A DNA stretch of 64,000 nt from Aedes albopictus (Eukaryota > Arthropoda > Insecta > Diptera > Culicidae), in the NCBI RefSeq assembly GCF_035046485.1, contig NC_085137.1, positions 42,401,155 to 42,465,154 of the forward strand, read 5' to 3'. Made by a program: the position numbers and the translations under genes. This document shows, one piece after another, positions 1 through 9,626 of this stretch. The notes under the pieces are model-generated. The model ran no database searches and was not told the origin of the DNA. It saw only the letters and a program-made list of their open reading frames with translations. Each line of letters opens with the position of its first letter. Position 1 is the first letter of the stretch.

Positions 1-156
1 TTTTTGACGAGATTATAACAGCAGTACGATCTCGGTAGTTTCGGTAATCGATTTTACTGAGGCTCAGTAAAACAACTGTCAAAATCGTATGGAAAAAGTA
101 AACAATGCATTTTTGCTGAACGAGTTCGGTGCTCAGCAGTTTTAATCTCGTCAAAA
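1..156. mobile_element. Foldback/MITE-like repeat, possibly cut by window edge
   Basis: The first bases (TTTTTGACGAGATTATAAC) return as an inverted copy at about 139-156 (GTTTTAATCTCGTCAAAAA), with GAACTCGGTAAT-type sequence around it. This is the shape of a short non-autonomous foldback element. Its left target duplication, if any, lies outside the window. No coding potential was seen. Confidence 0.5.
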
Positions 157-508
157 AATTACCGAACTCGGTAATCAAAATTAAGTGTGTATGTAGCGCT
201 AAGAATAGGAGAGAGGAAATATTAAACAGTTCAAGATGTGCATCAAAACACAGAGTAGATTTTTTTCATGTAGTTATATATGTTGTTGTTTGACTTTTCA
301 ACTTCGGACACAGTATCGGAAAATATCAGGAGAAGCTTTGATTCGCCCGATAGCAAATTAACAGCTTTTTGGGTAATTCACGAATTTCACTTTCAACTGG
401 GGAGCAATTGAAATATATATTGCTTTGTTTTCATCAGAAAATCAACAAAATATGAATTGAGGAGTGCGAAATTACAATTGGGTTTTTTAATTAAGAAAAA
501 TATTTAGA
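157..508. other. AT-rich intergenic stretch, nothing recognised
   Basis: Homopolymer-rich AT sequence with no ORF, terminal repeat or RNA-like signal that I can support. Confidence 0.5.
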
Positions 509-805
509 TTTTTTGATTTTATACGAAAGAGCACTTTTTTCTGATCCACGATGATTTTTTTCAGATTTTTAGAACTTTGGGTACCACAACAAAATTAATT
601 TCAAAGAGATTTTTTTAAATCACCTATTGACAGCTGGGTAACTGCTTGACAGCTCCGCCCAGTACAAAATGCGACGAGGGGTGATTCGACAAATCGCTCC
701 CATACAAACTTCAAACTGATTTTAAAATAGGTTCCCGGGCGCCTAAATTCATGAAAATTTGGATTTCGGCTCAGTTTGGCATGCATATTTAGAATATGAA
801 ATTAT
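509..805. repeat. Direct duplication, unit 1
   Basis: About 295 bp repeated in the same orientation at 863-1158. Both carry TTTTATACGAAAGAGCAC near the start, GACAGCTGGG.AACTGCTTGAC and CGCCCAGTACAAAATGCGAC in the middle, and TTTCGGCTCAGTTTGGCATG near the end. The short ORFs on either strand are chance openings in the repeat. Confidence 0.7.
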
Positions 806-862
806 CTCAACAGCGCTAAAGAAGCCAATTAATAGTGTTTTTAAATATTGGAAAAATTATTG

Positions 863-1158
863 ATTTTTTTTTTATTTTATACGAAAGAGCACCATTTTCT
901 GAGCCACTATATTTTTTTTCAGATTTTAAGAACTTTATTTCGGTACTTGAAATCAACTTCAAAGAGATATTTCGATCAACTTTTGACAGCTGGGCAACTG
1001 CTTGACTGCTCCGCCCAGTACAAAATGCGACAAGGGGTGATTCGACAAATCGCTCTCATACAAACTTGAAATTGATTTTTAAATAGGGTCCCGGGCACTA
1101 AAATTAATGAAAATTTGAATTTCGGCTCAGTTTGGCATGCAGATTCAGAATATGGAAG
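863..1158. repeat. Direct duplication, unit 2
   Basis: Second copy of the 509-805 unit, separated from it by about 57 bp. It is diverged by scattered substitutions and small indels, so the duplication is not very recent. Confidence 0.7.
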
Positions 1159-1539
1159 TGTCAAGCCAATTAGAACTGCGAAGGTATTTATCAAAACGCA
1201 TTTACTATTCTAACCATTATAGCCATTCAATTGTATGACTATTGGGTAGGTAGTCAATCGTTTGAGCATATGTTGTCATAAGTTTGAAGAAATTCAAATA
1301 CTTTTATTTAGAACTAGCTTTAGTTATAACTCTCGGATTATAACAATATTTTCTACTGATTTTCCAATTATTACTGATAAAAACTCACTGTTTTCTGCAA
1401 AAACTTTGTAAATATTCTGCTGGAAGCAACACAGTGCATTAAAAATTACTGCGGGCATCTTAATTATATTTTTTATATATTTTTACAGTATTACAGGCAT
1501 AATAATACGTTTTTGCCTTGTATTTAAAACACCTTTCCC
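1159..1539. other. AT-rich intergenic stretch, nothing recognised
   Basis: No gene-like signal. Only short ORFs with repeat-like composition are present. Confidence 0.4.
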
Positions 1540-1622
1540 ACTTTTGCCCACGAGGGTTTCCACCCTCAAGAGATAGCAAAAAGTCTAATCTTTCACCTAC
1601 CGACTGAGCCATCTGCGCCATT
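1540..1622 (-). repeat. tRNA-derived SINE head or tRNA pseudogene
   Basis: On the minus strand the sequence at 1600-1619 contains TGGCTCAGTCGG, a perfect match to the pol III A-box consensus. About 35 bases downstream is a B-box-like GGTGGAAACCC. The piece does not fold into a good cloverleaf, so a SINE remnant or tRNA pseudogene fits better than a working tRNA. Confidence 0.5.
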
Positions 1623-1659
1623 TTGCGCCGGAAATAGTTACTTAAGGTAAAATACACCT

Positions 1660-2349
1660 TTAAATATGATAAATTTGCCTATAACTTTTTTGTTTTAGAA
1701 TATAATGACTTGACATCTTCGGAAGAAATGTGTATTTTGACGTTCTGAACAAGTTTGTAGAAGGTCACAAAACTGTAGGATTTTATCTGTTAAAGAGACA
1801 CTAAAAAAACTAGTTTTGGGGGTACTTCGCACAAAACGCTCCATATCTCGAAAACCGTAAGAGGTGGAGCTTTGACATGTTCTACGAAGTTTTTTCTCTT
1901 ATTATGAGCTACAACTTTGCCGAAGACGTCAAACCTCTAAAATTTTTTTTTGAAAAAATAAAATTTTTATCTCACTTCTAGGGGGATTAATCATTAATTA
2001 CATTTTATCAGAAGGCGCCTTTTTACATGCAGGAAAACTTTGTAGAACACGCCAAACCTCTAGAATCAACATAAAAAAAAGTTATTTAATTTTGATCGCA
2101 AAATCATCGATTTCGAACACTGTGCATTGATGACGTCAAACCCGACATCAACCTATCATTCACCTGTTTTTATTTTGGCCACCAAACCCAACATAGACTC
2201 AACAGTTGTTCGATGTTGGTCCAACAATGGCCCAACATACGATAAAAATTGACCCGACTTTGACCCGACATTCAATCATTTTTCAGTCTGGCGGAATTTT
2301 GCAGGGATTTTCGCAAGGTTTTTCGTGTTTCGTGCCCAGCTAGTCATTC
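1660..2349. other. Dispersed repeat-like noncoding sequence
   Basis: It contains phrases such as CTACAACTTTGCCGAAGACG and a cluster of CCAACAT/ATGTTGG motifs at about 2190-2250 that look like degraded repeats. No ends or ORF can be defined. Confidence 0.3.
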
Positions 2350-2520
2350 GAATGACAATTCTGATCTAAGACCCTTCAAAACCCACGAAAACGCCCCTGA
2401 AGCCCCTCCCCTCCTGAAACCCACCCCCTCCTGAAACTCCTTGAAAGCCATCTGAAACTCCGCATGATCTCCTTTAAATCTCCTAGTAACTCTCGCTTGT
2501 TGAACTTCTTTGCAACCTTG
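2350..2520. repeat. Degenerate low-complexity repeat (CCTGAAAC type)
   Basis: Short imperfect units such as CCCCTCCTGAAACCC and CTGAAACTCC follow one another. The same style appears at 48180-48500 and 63160-63835. The 68-codon minus ORF here is an artefact of it. Confidence 0.5.
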
Positions 2521-2622
2521 TAATCCATTTAGGTAATAAACTGAATCCATTTAGGTAATGAATCCATTTAGGTAAAAATTCTATTTAGGCAGTCCCGACT
2601 CATTACCTAAATGGAGGTTTTA
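2521..2622. mobile_element. MITE fragment with TTTAGGTAA motifs
   Basis: ATCCATTTAGGTAA is repeated at about 2521-2575, followed by the inverted TTACCTAAATGGAGGTTTTA ending near 2617. The same terminal sequence (CTCCATTTAGGT) bounds the element at 59877-60149, so this is probably a rearranged copy of that family. Confidence 0.5.
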
Positions 2623-2624
2623 GT

Positions 2625-3480
2625 GTAATGCATCGAGCAAGTCTGATCCGTGTTACCAGAGAGCTCGTCGAGTTTCCTGCCACGAGCTATGAGTTTGGCC
2701 GGATTGTCTTTCGACGGAACGTAATTCCAGACCGCGTGAGACCTGGATTTTAGCTAAACGTCTTCCACGTAGACGGTGTTGCGGCGAGCCAGTCTAGCAC
2801 GATGATAGAGTCGGTCCACTTTTGAGTTTGACATGAGCAGCCAAACAGTGCAGGATCCAGAGGAAGAAATGGAATGGAGAAACCGTATGTGGCCTCCGAA
2901 GAAACCCTTCGAGTTTCTGCTAAATATCCTCCTGCTGGAGGAACTGGCGTGTTCCAGTCAAGGTGGAGCTTCCACAAGCCTTGGAGAAGTATTTTTGCCT
3001 TTGAGATGGTCGGAAGAATAAGTCCGAGAGGGTCGAAAAGACTGCCGATGTGCGACAGAATCTCCCGTTTCTTTCCACTCCGGCTGCTTGAAGGGCAGAA
3101 GGTCGGTAACAGGCTCGAAGCGTAAGCCGAGCGTGGTGACGGAGGCTTTATGGTCCAAATCGTGCAGCGTTTCAGTCTCTCGGTGCTCCGGTGGAATGGC
3201 GTCGACAACAGTCTATTATTAGACGACCATTGCCGGAGCGAAATGCCTGCAGAAGCCGGCATCGCTATAAGCTGCACGAGATGACATATTGTTGGAGCCA
3301 GTTAGCAGGTTGTCCACGTAGAAGTCACGGCGAAGCACAGGATCTGCGAGCGGAATCGCAGTTCTATTACAGTCAGCGGTTGATCCTGTTCCGTTACCAG
3401 CACCTCACGGTTTTTCGATGTCCGCTGATACGATGAACTCGATAATTAGGAACACATAGCGACCGTGACTAGGGTGGATG
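2625..3480 (-). pseudogene. BEL/Pao LTR-retrotransposon pol fragment
   Basis: Minus-strand translation shows BEL/Pao polymerase pieces in order. At about 3340-3290 there is a reverse-transcriptase catalytic-box remnant read as YVDN, where family members usually have YVDD. Next comes REILSHIGSLFDPLGL at about 3070-3010, a hallmark of the family, then WKLHLDWNTPVPPA, an IIVLDWLAATPSTWKTF segment at about 2800-2750, and a frame-shifted NYVPSKDNPAKLIARG segment near 2700. The longest open part is 2750-3277. A deletion removes the middle between the two halves and several frame changes are needed, so it is dead. No LTRs were seen. Confidence 0.85.
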
Positions 3481-3717
3481 GTGGAGCCATAAGGATATTG
3501 TAGGCACATGGAAGCCGAAAGAATAACGCATGAAGGTACTTAAAAAGTCCTTTTCTTGTTGAGTAAGTAGTTGTGGATGACCCTGAGATAAGGTCACCTA
3601 CTGTTCTTCAATTTGAATTAAACTTGTATTTGGTATTTACAGTAATTTTAAATATATTTCACAATTCCTTTTCCATTGATCACATAGCCAGATTTTACCC
3701 TAATCCATTCCTTGCAT

Positions 3718-4316
3718 TTACCAAGTTTTACCAACAACCACTTTTTCACCTCCAACCGGTACCGCGGCCACATGAACCGATCCAGGGGTAGCAGCCACCT
3801 GCTTGGACACTGGGACAACCGTCGTTGGCAGATATCCACCATGGTGGCCAGTCCATCCATGAACTCCAGCACCGTAGGTTCCCCACGGCAATCCCCAAGG
3901 GTACGCAGCCTTTCCTAAGTTGGCCTGCACTACAGTCTTGTGTCCACCATAGTGAGCTGGAGACCAGGCACCGGCGGCACCATAGGGATAACCGTACCAT
4001 CCGTGGCCATCGTTGTTCCAGCTGTTCCATCCATTGTTCCAGGTGTTCCAACCGGCGGCGTTGTTCCAGCCGTTGCCCCAGCCGTTGTTCCATCCGTCAT
4101 GGCCGTACGGCCAAGCCGAAACGACACTCTTTCCATACAAGCCACCGTACGCGGGCCACACAGAGGTGGTGACTGGAACCGCAGCTGGAGCGTATCCTGC
4201 TTCAGCAGCCGCGAAAGCCATGGCTAGGAAGGCTATGAAGAACTGCGGGAAAGGGAAACAAAATTATGGTTAGTCTTTCGAGTTATGAACGATTCTTAGA
4301 TGTAGCGAACCTTCAT
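3718..4316 (-). CDS. Secreted Trp/Gly-rich cuticle-like protein (inverted copy A)
   Basis: This is a two-exon gene. Exon 1 is 4311-4316 (ATG AAG), followed by a GT..AG intron of 68 bp (4243-4310). Exon 2 is 4242-3718, giving 176 residues. I chose this start because a TATA box, initiator and splice donor all fit it; the in-frame ATG at 4221 would cut the signal peptide. Residues 1-17 form a hydrophobic signal peptide. Residues 52-80 are a Trp/Asn/Gly array (GWNNGWGNGW and variants), followed by Tyr/Gly/His-rich sequence and a Val/Pro-rich tail ending in KTW. There is no chitin-binding R&R motif. It is probably an extracellular structural protein of cuticle or a similar lining, although the exact family is unassigned. 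It is a near-identical inverted duplicate of 7355-7950. Confidence 0.88.
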
Positions 4317-4590
4317 TCTGAGATGCTATTGGATCGGTGGATCTGAACTGATGATGTTCTGAAAGGATGAGCTTGCAGTAGACTGATGACACCATCTAAG
4401 TTTACTTCAACATTTATACCGAATGTTGGTAACCGAAATCGACAGGTGAATCAATTCAGGAGCTGTTTCTCAGAAAGTTTACATTTTTCGGTAATAAATC
4501 GTCTGTTCATATACCCACGGAATCGGTCAACCGTGAGAAGGCGAAGGTGAAATACACGGGGTACATGGTTCACTTCTCGTTTTGGTCACT
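4317..4590 (-). promoter_or_regulatory. Promoter and 5' UTR of copy A, conserved with copy B
   Basis: TATAAAT lies at 4412-4418 (minus strand), and an initiator-like TCATCAGT places its A 34 bases downstream, near 4384. The whole block aligns with 7090-7354 in inverted orientation. It includes an upstream segment (TTTCACCTTCGCCTT, GGTTGACCGA, GGGTATATGAAC) and the 5' UTR segment GCAAGCTCATCCTTTCAGAAC. Conservation over about 270 bp suggests both genes share expression control. Confidence 0.8.
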
Positions 4591-4756
4591 TGACCGCTTC
4601 GTAGGCATTAACAAGAAGCTTCAATGTTTTTACTAGTTTAATCTTATCAAATTCCTTGAAGTTATCGATTGTTTTGAATTTGTAGCATACCAGCCAAAGT
4701 AGCATGTAGCCCGATCTACGGCCGATTCCAACCAAAATTGACCAGAAATGAAGCAA

Positions 4757-4920
4757 ATATAGGGTACGAGTTCCATGAATAATCTTACGCTCCCATATTC
4801 ATCCTATTCGAAAACAAGCAATTACCTTGGCAATTACGGCACCGATTGATTCCGTTATTTTTATTTTGAGTGCATGAGCGTGCGCACTTCTAACAAAAAA
4901 TACAAAAAACAAGAAAGAAA
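4757..4920. repeat. Dispersed repeat related to 41695-41887
   Basis: It shares CACGCTCCCA, CATCCTATTCGAAAACAAGC and a trailing A-rich ACAAAAAACAAGAAA segment with the TA-flanked element at 41695-41887. The ends are not definable here. Confidence 0.5.
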
Positions 4921-4936
4921 ACATACAGCGCTTCAA

Positions 4937-5118
4937 TCGGGTCTACCCCATTTGGCATAATGCCATTTGGCATAGCACCGGCTAACATAATGCCATTTGG
5001 CATAAAGGCCGTTTCGCACAACGGCCATTTGGCGTAATACGAAGCATACTCTTCTTGGGAAGAATTACATAATCTTGATTATGCCAAATGGCTTTAATAC
5101 CAAATGGGGTAGAGCCGA
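4937..5118. mobile_element. Foldback MITE with repeated CCATTTGGCAT
   Basis: The left end CGGGTCTACCCCATTTGG and the inverted right end CCAAATGGGGTAGAGCCG pair over about 18 bases. The interior repeats the self-complementary ATGCCATTTGGCAT several times. It is non-coding, and the ORFs crossing it are artefacts. It lies about 620 bp upstream of gene copy A. Confidence 0.6.
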
Positions 5119-6348
5119 TACAACAATTGATAACAATGCATTTCGTCGAATTAAGAATCGTAATCATCATCAATTCAGGAAATTCAGTGCATGCACATAA
5201 TCTTATTCAAATCGAAAAATATCGAGTAGAAAATGGTATATTTCTTCGTGTTTTGGGATGGAATTGCTCAATACTAGTTTGGTTTTTTGTTAAGGCTGTT
5301 AAGGCGTTTAGAATTTGGGCACTTCGTTACAATCAAGATTTATCGCAATGCTTAGTTCATAACTCTTTCATACATGTCAAGTGCCCGGCACCAATCTGCA
5401 ATCTGTCCCAAATTGAAGGGCATAAAATATTTCTCCTTGGGCAGTGAACAAGTCCAGCTTGTTGCACAAACTTGTATAAATTTAGCACGCCAAGAAACAA
5501 GGAAACGTTCTCGCGCTACATGCTCTGCTTCTGCTCTCTGCCTTCACAGCCAACCCCCCTAATCTGAGACCCATAAAATATGCCACCTCTCTATCTCCCT
5601 GTATGGATGGCGGCGTACGACCACGAAAACTGTACCCATCGCGGACAAAGACTGTTACCGTACGCGCGAGCGAGCACATTGGTCAAATTGTTTTCGCTTC
5701 TACCTACCTCTGAATTCGCGCTCTGCTGCTGCTCTGCTCCGGTTTCGGTCGCGGTCAACCGTGATGTTGAGTATGGTCAGTGCAGGAGTACGACGACGCG
5801 ATGGCGAGTGAGCGTTCCCGCGCGCGCACGCCCGCGATCGACGTGACGCCAAAACGGCGAACTTGGGTTGGGCATTTTAGTTTGTTTTCGTTTGGAATTT
5901 GATTTATGCGCGCAAGAGGTGGGTAGAAGCTACATAAAAGGTTTGAATAGAACCGGTAGTGACCGGTGCCGGGTGGTTCTTGAACGGCGGCAGCGGCGGC
6001 GAAAAGGGTCCAAAGAACCCGGATTAGAGGTCGGGCTATTCGGTACCTAACAAGTACTAATTGCTGTTTTGCGAGCGATTGTAAGAAATTCGATCGCCTC
6101 AAGGCACGTTCTGGTAATGCGTTGGGAAGGGAACGGCTTGGTGGATATGCAAATTGTAATGTGGTTTGTTTGAATATGCAATTGAATTAGTGATATGTAC
6201 GTATAATTATGACTAGCCTAGAGAAATGAGCCAGTTTAGAACACTATTTTGGAAGATCGGTTTAAACTGTGATTACTGCATATTATACTATAGTTAACTG
6301 TAAATAAATTGTATACTATTATAAACTGTGAATTAAACCATCTAATTA
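5119..6348. other. Spacer between divergent gene copies, with GC-richer core
   Basis: From about 5500 to 6060 the sequence becomes clearly richer in G and C and contains many CG dinucleotides, unlike its AT-rich surroundings (for example CCCGCGCGCGCACGCCCGCG near 5820). No ORF here has recognisable protein similarity. It might be a regulatory region, an unannotated 5' exon or an old insertion. Confidence 0.35.
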
Positions 6349-6487
6349 TCACGCCGAGGACCTGTGATCGAATCCCACTTCCGACAAACTCAAACAATGT
6401 GAGTCCTTCCATCGGAAGGGAAGTAAAGCGTGGATCCAGAGATGAACTAGCCTAGGGCTAAAAATCTCGATAATACAGATAAAAAAA
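6349..6487 (+). mobile_element. tRNA-derived SINE, 5'-truncated
   Basis: It begins inside the tRNA-like head (CACGCCGAGGACC, then the B-box GATCGAATCCC), continues through GAAGTAAAGCGTGGATCC and CTAGCCTAGGGCTAAAAATC, and ends in an A-rich tail. It matches the fuller minus-strand copy at 19965-20143, but the A-box half is missing. Confidence 0.7.
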
Positions 6488-6525
6488 TAGACTGTGAATT
6501 CCGAATAGTATACAATGAAGATATA

Positions 6526-6988
6526 TGCCGGGGCCCGTAGTGTAGTGGCTACAGGTTCACTTCATAAGTGGATGGTCATGGTTTCAATCCCAGCTCCGGC
6601 ACTTGCAATTTTTCGTCAGTTGCTCTTCCCCACGAGAGCGGTTGACACCCGACCCTCTTCTGAGAATATGCTCTAACGAACCCTAAACTCGAAAACATGG
6701 ATATCGGATAACAGTTACTCATCATGGATACCCCAATCGGTCTGGAAAAGGATCAAGAGCCATACATCAACATCCTTGAGTTCATCGTTCTACCACGGAA
6801 AGGGTAGAAAAGTGACAGCAGCGCAAAGGCAACCAGTTCGATATAGTAGAATTAGAATAGAATACATTTAGGCGTTGTGCAAAGTGTACGTGCAGCTGCC
6901 TATTAGAATCGCTCACGCAGTGCCCTAGTGGGCAAAATAGCTGTAAATTAGATAAAGTAGTTCAACAATTATAATAAAAAAAACTATT
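6526..6988 (+). mobile_element. tRNA-derived SINE, Feilai-like
   Basis: The head GGGGCCCGTAGTGTAGTGGC carries an A-box-like core and is followed by the B-box-like GGTTTCAATCCC about 45 bases on. The body (CACTTGCAATTTTTCGTCAG) and 3' part match a second copy at 20293-20726. The 8-bp duplication AAGATATA flanks it at 6518-6525 and 6989-6996. The head resembles what I recall of the Aedes Feilai family, which needs a database check. Confidence 0.75.
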
Positions 6989-7089
6989 AAGATATAAACT
7001 CAAATGAACCACCGAGCACCAAAACGCTTGAACTAAGTAAAACACCACCAAAACAATATGCTAAGAATCACTAACAACACAGAATTAAC

Positions 7090-7354
7090 CGAAAATGAAA
7101 AGTGAACCAGTGTACATATTTCACCTTCGCCTTGTCATGGTTGACCGACTCCGCGGGTATATGAACCAACAAATTATTGCCTAAATATGCCAACTTCGTG
7201 AGGTCCAATTCCTGAATTGATTCACTTGTTTATCTCGTTTACCGAAATTTGATATAAATGTCGAAGTAGACTCAGACGATGTCATTAGTGAACAGCAAGC
7301 TCATCCTTTCAGAACAACGTCAGTTTAGTTCAAACAATCCAATAGCATTGCAGG
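7090..7354 (+). promoter_or_regulatory. Promoter and 5' UTR of copy B
   Basis: TATAAAT lies at 7253-7259, and the A of an initiator-like TCATTAGT sits 34 bases downstream (7287). It aligns with the inverted block 4317-4590 along its length, including TTTCACCTTCGCCTT at about 7119 and GGTTGACCGA at about 7140. The shared upstream segment is the best candidate for a common enhancer. Confidence 0.8.
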
Positions 7355-7950
7355 ATGAAGGTTCGTTACATCTGAGAATCGTTGTTACCACAAAAGACTA
7401 ACCATGACTTTGATTCGCTTTTCCCCAGTTCTTCATAGCCTTCCTAGCCCTGGCTTTCGCGGCTGCTGAAGCAGGATATGCTCCGGCTGCGGTTCCCGTT
7501 GCCACCTCTGTTTGGCCCGCCTACGGTGTGTATGGAAAGAGTGCCGTTTCCGCTTGGCCGTACGGCCATGACGGATGGAACAGCGGCTGGGGCAACGGCT
7601 GGAACAACGCCGCTGGATGGAACACCTGGAACAATGGATGGAACAGCTGGAACAACGATGACCATGGATGGTACGGTTATCCCTATGGCGCCGCCGGTGC
7701 CTGGTCTCCAGCTCACTATGGTGGACACAAGACTGTAGTGCAGGCCAACTTGGGAAAGGCGGCGTACCCGTGGGGACTGCCGTGGGGAACCTACGGTGCT
7801 GGAGTTCATGGATGGACTGGCCACCATGGTGAATATCTGCCGACAACGGTTGTTCCAGTGTCCAAGCAGGTGGCTGTTACTCCTGGATCAGTTCATGTGG
7901 CTGCGGTACCGGTTGGAGGCGAAAAAGTGGTTGTTGGCAAAACTTGGTAA
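7355..7950 (+). CDS. Secreted Trp/Gly-rich cuticle-like protein (inverted copy B)
   Basis: Exon 1 is 7355-7360 (ATG AAG), the GT..AG intron is 7361-7428 (68 bp), and exon 2 is 7429-7950. The product has 175 residues, one fewer than copy A because GGLYGKS becomes GVYGKS. It keeps the same hydrophobic signal peptide (MKFFIAFLALAF), the Trp/Asn/Gly array and the Val/Pro-rich tail ending in KTW. An ATTAAA candidate poly(A) signal lies at 8007-8012. All features look intact, so both copies are probably functional. It is transcribed away from copy A, with about 3 kb between the two start codons. Family membership beyond low-complexity secreted structural protein is not determinable here. Confidence 0.88.
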
Positions 7951-8059
7951 ATGCGAGGAATGGATGAGAGTAAAATTTAGCTCTGTGATAAAGAATTATG
8001 AAATGTATTAAAAATTACTTTAAACCCAAATGCATGTTTCATTTAATAAGCTGAACATC

Positions 8060-8480
8060 AAGTGACCTGGGAAGGAACAGGTAGTGTGGGGCTAAGGCCA
8101 TCTTCTACAACAAAAGTAAAAGTCAGGACTACTCTCTCTTCGACTCACTACACACATTCCCATGGTCGCCTAAGCCTACGTTTCTCCGGAACCACCAAGA
8201 AGGCATTGCTTCAGAGAGGGGCTAGTTCACATGACACCCCCAAGGCTAGCTGCGTAGCTTGCAGCAACGAACATCGATGACTTGCTTTGGAGAGTCTACC
8301 AAGAAAGCATGCTGATGCTTAGGCAGTTTCCCGAGTGATCCTAACCTTTGTCCTCGGAAGGCGGTCAACTCCCACGCCCACGCACAACTGTTTCGCAAGC
8401 ATCAAGAACTGATGCTTACGTGCAACACGATTTGACCTGCTGAAGGTAAGGGTATTACTACCCTTCTGGCCCTATCAGCT
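8060..8480. repeat. Probable interspersed repeat of unknown class
   Basis: The stretch is compositionally unlike its flanks (more C and G, no long AT runs). It abuts the LINE fragment at 8490-8735 and could be part of the same element. The 72-codon plus-strand ORF has no recognisable features. Confidence 0.35.
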
Positions 8481-8489
8481 ACTTAACGC

Positions 8490-8735
8490 CGTGCCCCAAG
8501 CCGGGCCGCCATACTGTAATATAGACGTAGCGTCACTAGCCAGAAGCAGAGCTATTGAACATCATCCGGGACTCCACTTTTCCGATCATTTCACCGTAGA
8601 CTTCCAGCGTAATGTCGTCAGCGAAGCCGACGATCTCCACCTCCACCGGGAACTCCAACCTCAACAGCTCGTCATAACACCGGACCCAGGATGGAACCTT
8701 GCGGGACTCCTGAGGTTATGTGAAAGCACTTCCGA
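8490..8735 (-). pseudogene. R1/Jockey-type LINE reverse-transcriptase fragment
   Basis: The minus-strand translation gives GVPQGSILGP, a short deletion with a frame change, then LLRLEFPVEVEIVGFADDIT and VYGEMIGKVES. PQGS and FADD are conserved reverse-transcriptase blocks of non-LTR retrotransposons. The same wording recurs at 40862-41340, so both come from one LINE family. Only about 80 codons remain, with a frameshift. Confidence 0.8.
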
Positions 8736-8778
8736 CCCAATAAGTTGAAAAAGTTTGTCTGAAACTTTTTAACCGATA

Positions 8779-8991
8779 CAGATCGGACTCGATTATCCGG
8801 AGTCAGGTTCTGATGCTTCTCAAACGTATATATGGAAAACCGAATGCTCTACAAAGCTGAAATTTTCGCATTTTGTCACGGCAAGTTTGATTACTCTTCA
8901 GTCAAAATTTCAGCTTTTTACAGCATTCCATTTGCGAGATATTAATGTGGGAAGCGTCAGAACGCGACTCCGGATAATCGAGTCCGACCTG
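8779..8991. mobile_element. Pogo/Tigger-like MITE with TA target duplication
   Basis: The element is 213 bp. Left end CAGATCGGACTCGATTATCC and inverted right end CAGGTCGGACTCGATTATCC match at 19 of 20 bases. TA flanks both sides (8777-8778 and 8992-8993). CAG...GATTATCCGG-type termini with TA duplication fit the pogo/Tigger branch of Tc1/mariner. There is no transposase. Confidence 0.75.
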
Positions 8992-9344
8992 TACTGTGAA
9001 ATGATAGCCTACCCAGACAACCAATTTACATGTATAATGAAGTTTATGTTCATGTTATACGTACTTTTATGCGGTAAAGTTACATCGCATAAGATGCAGC
9101 AAAAGTGCCTTATGCGTACAAAAGTGGAGGCGCTATAGTGCATTGACGGGAAAATAATGACGCTATATGACTTGAAGCGATATCTTATGCGATGTACGGT
9201 ATGTATTATTGCGACGTAATATAGCACCTTATGCGACTTAAAAATATTCGAAACAAAAAAATCTTGTCACCTAAGTATTGAACTAGTAACCTTTGGATTA
9301 TTGAGCCGCACTTCACACTTAGCACCAAACACTACTTATGAAAC

Positions 9345-9626
9345 TCTCTCTCTCTTCTTGGCGTAACGTCCTCATTGGGACAAAGCCTGCATCTCAGCTT
9401 AGTGTTCTATGAGCACTTCCACAGTTATTAACTGAGAGCTTCCTCTGCCAACGACCATTTTGCATGCGTATATCGTGTGGCAGGCACGAAGATACTCTAT
9501 GCCCAAGGAAGTCAAGGAAATTTCCTTTACGAAAAGATCCTGGACCGATCGGGAATCGAATCCGTCACCCTCAGCATGGTCATGCTGAATACCCGTGCGT
9601 TTACCGCCTCGGCTATATGGGCCCTT
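9345..9626 (-). mobile_element. tRNA-derived SINE, GGCCCATATAGCC family (copy 1)
   Basis: The minus-strand head contains the A-box-like TATAGCCGAGGCGG followed by a B-box-like sequence. The body runs through AAATTTCCTTGACTTCC, and the 3' end is a (GA)n tail. A 13-bp perfect duplication CTACTTATGAAAC flanks it at 9332-9344 and 9627-9639. Short ORFs inside recur in all copies and are not genes. Confidence 0.88.

Noticed and set aside
3825..4172. His/Arg/Cys-rich and Thr/Gly-rich ORFs over copy A and copy B
   Set aside because: They are other frames of the Trp-rich exon, and appear in both copies because the DNA is duplicated.
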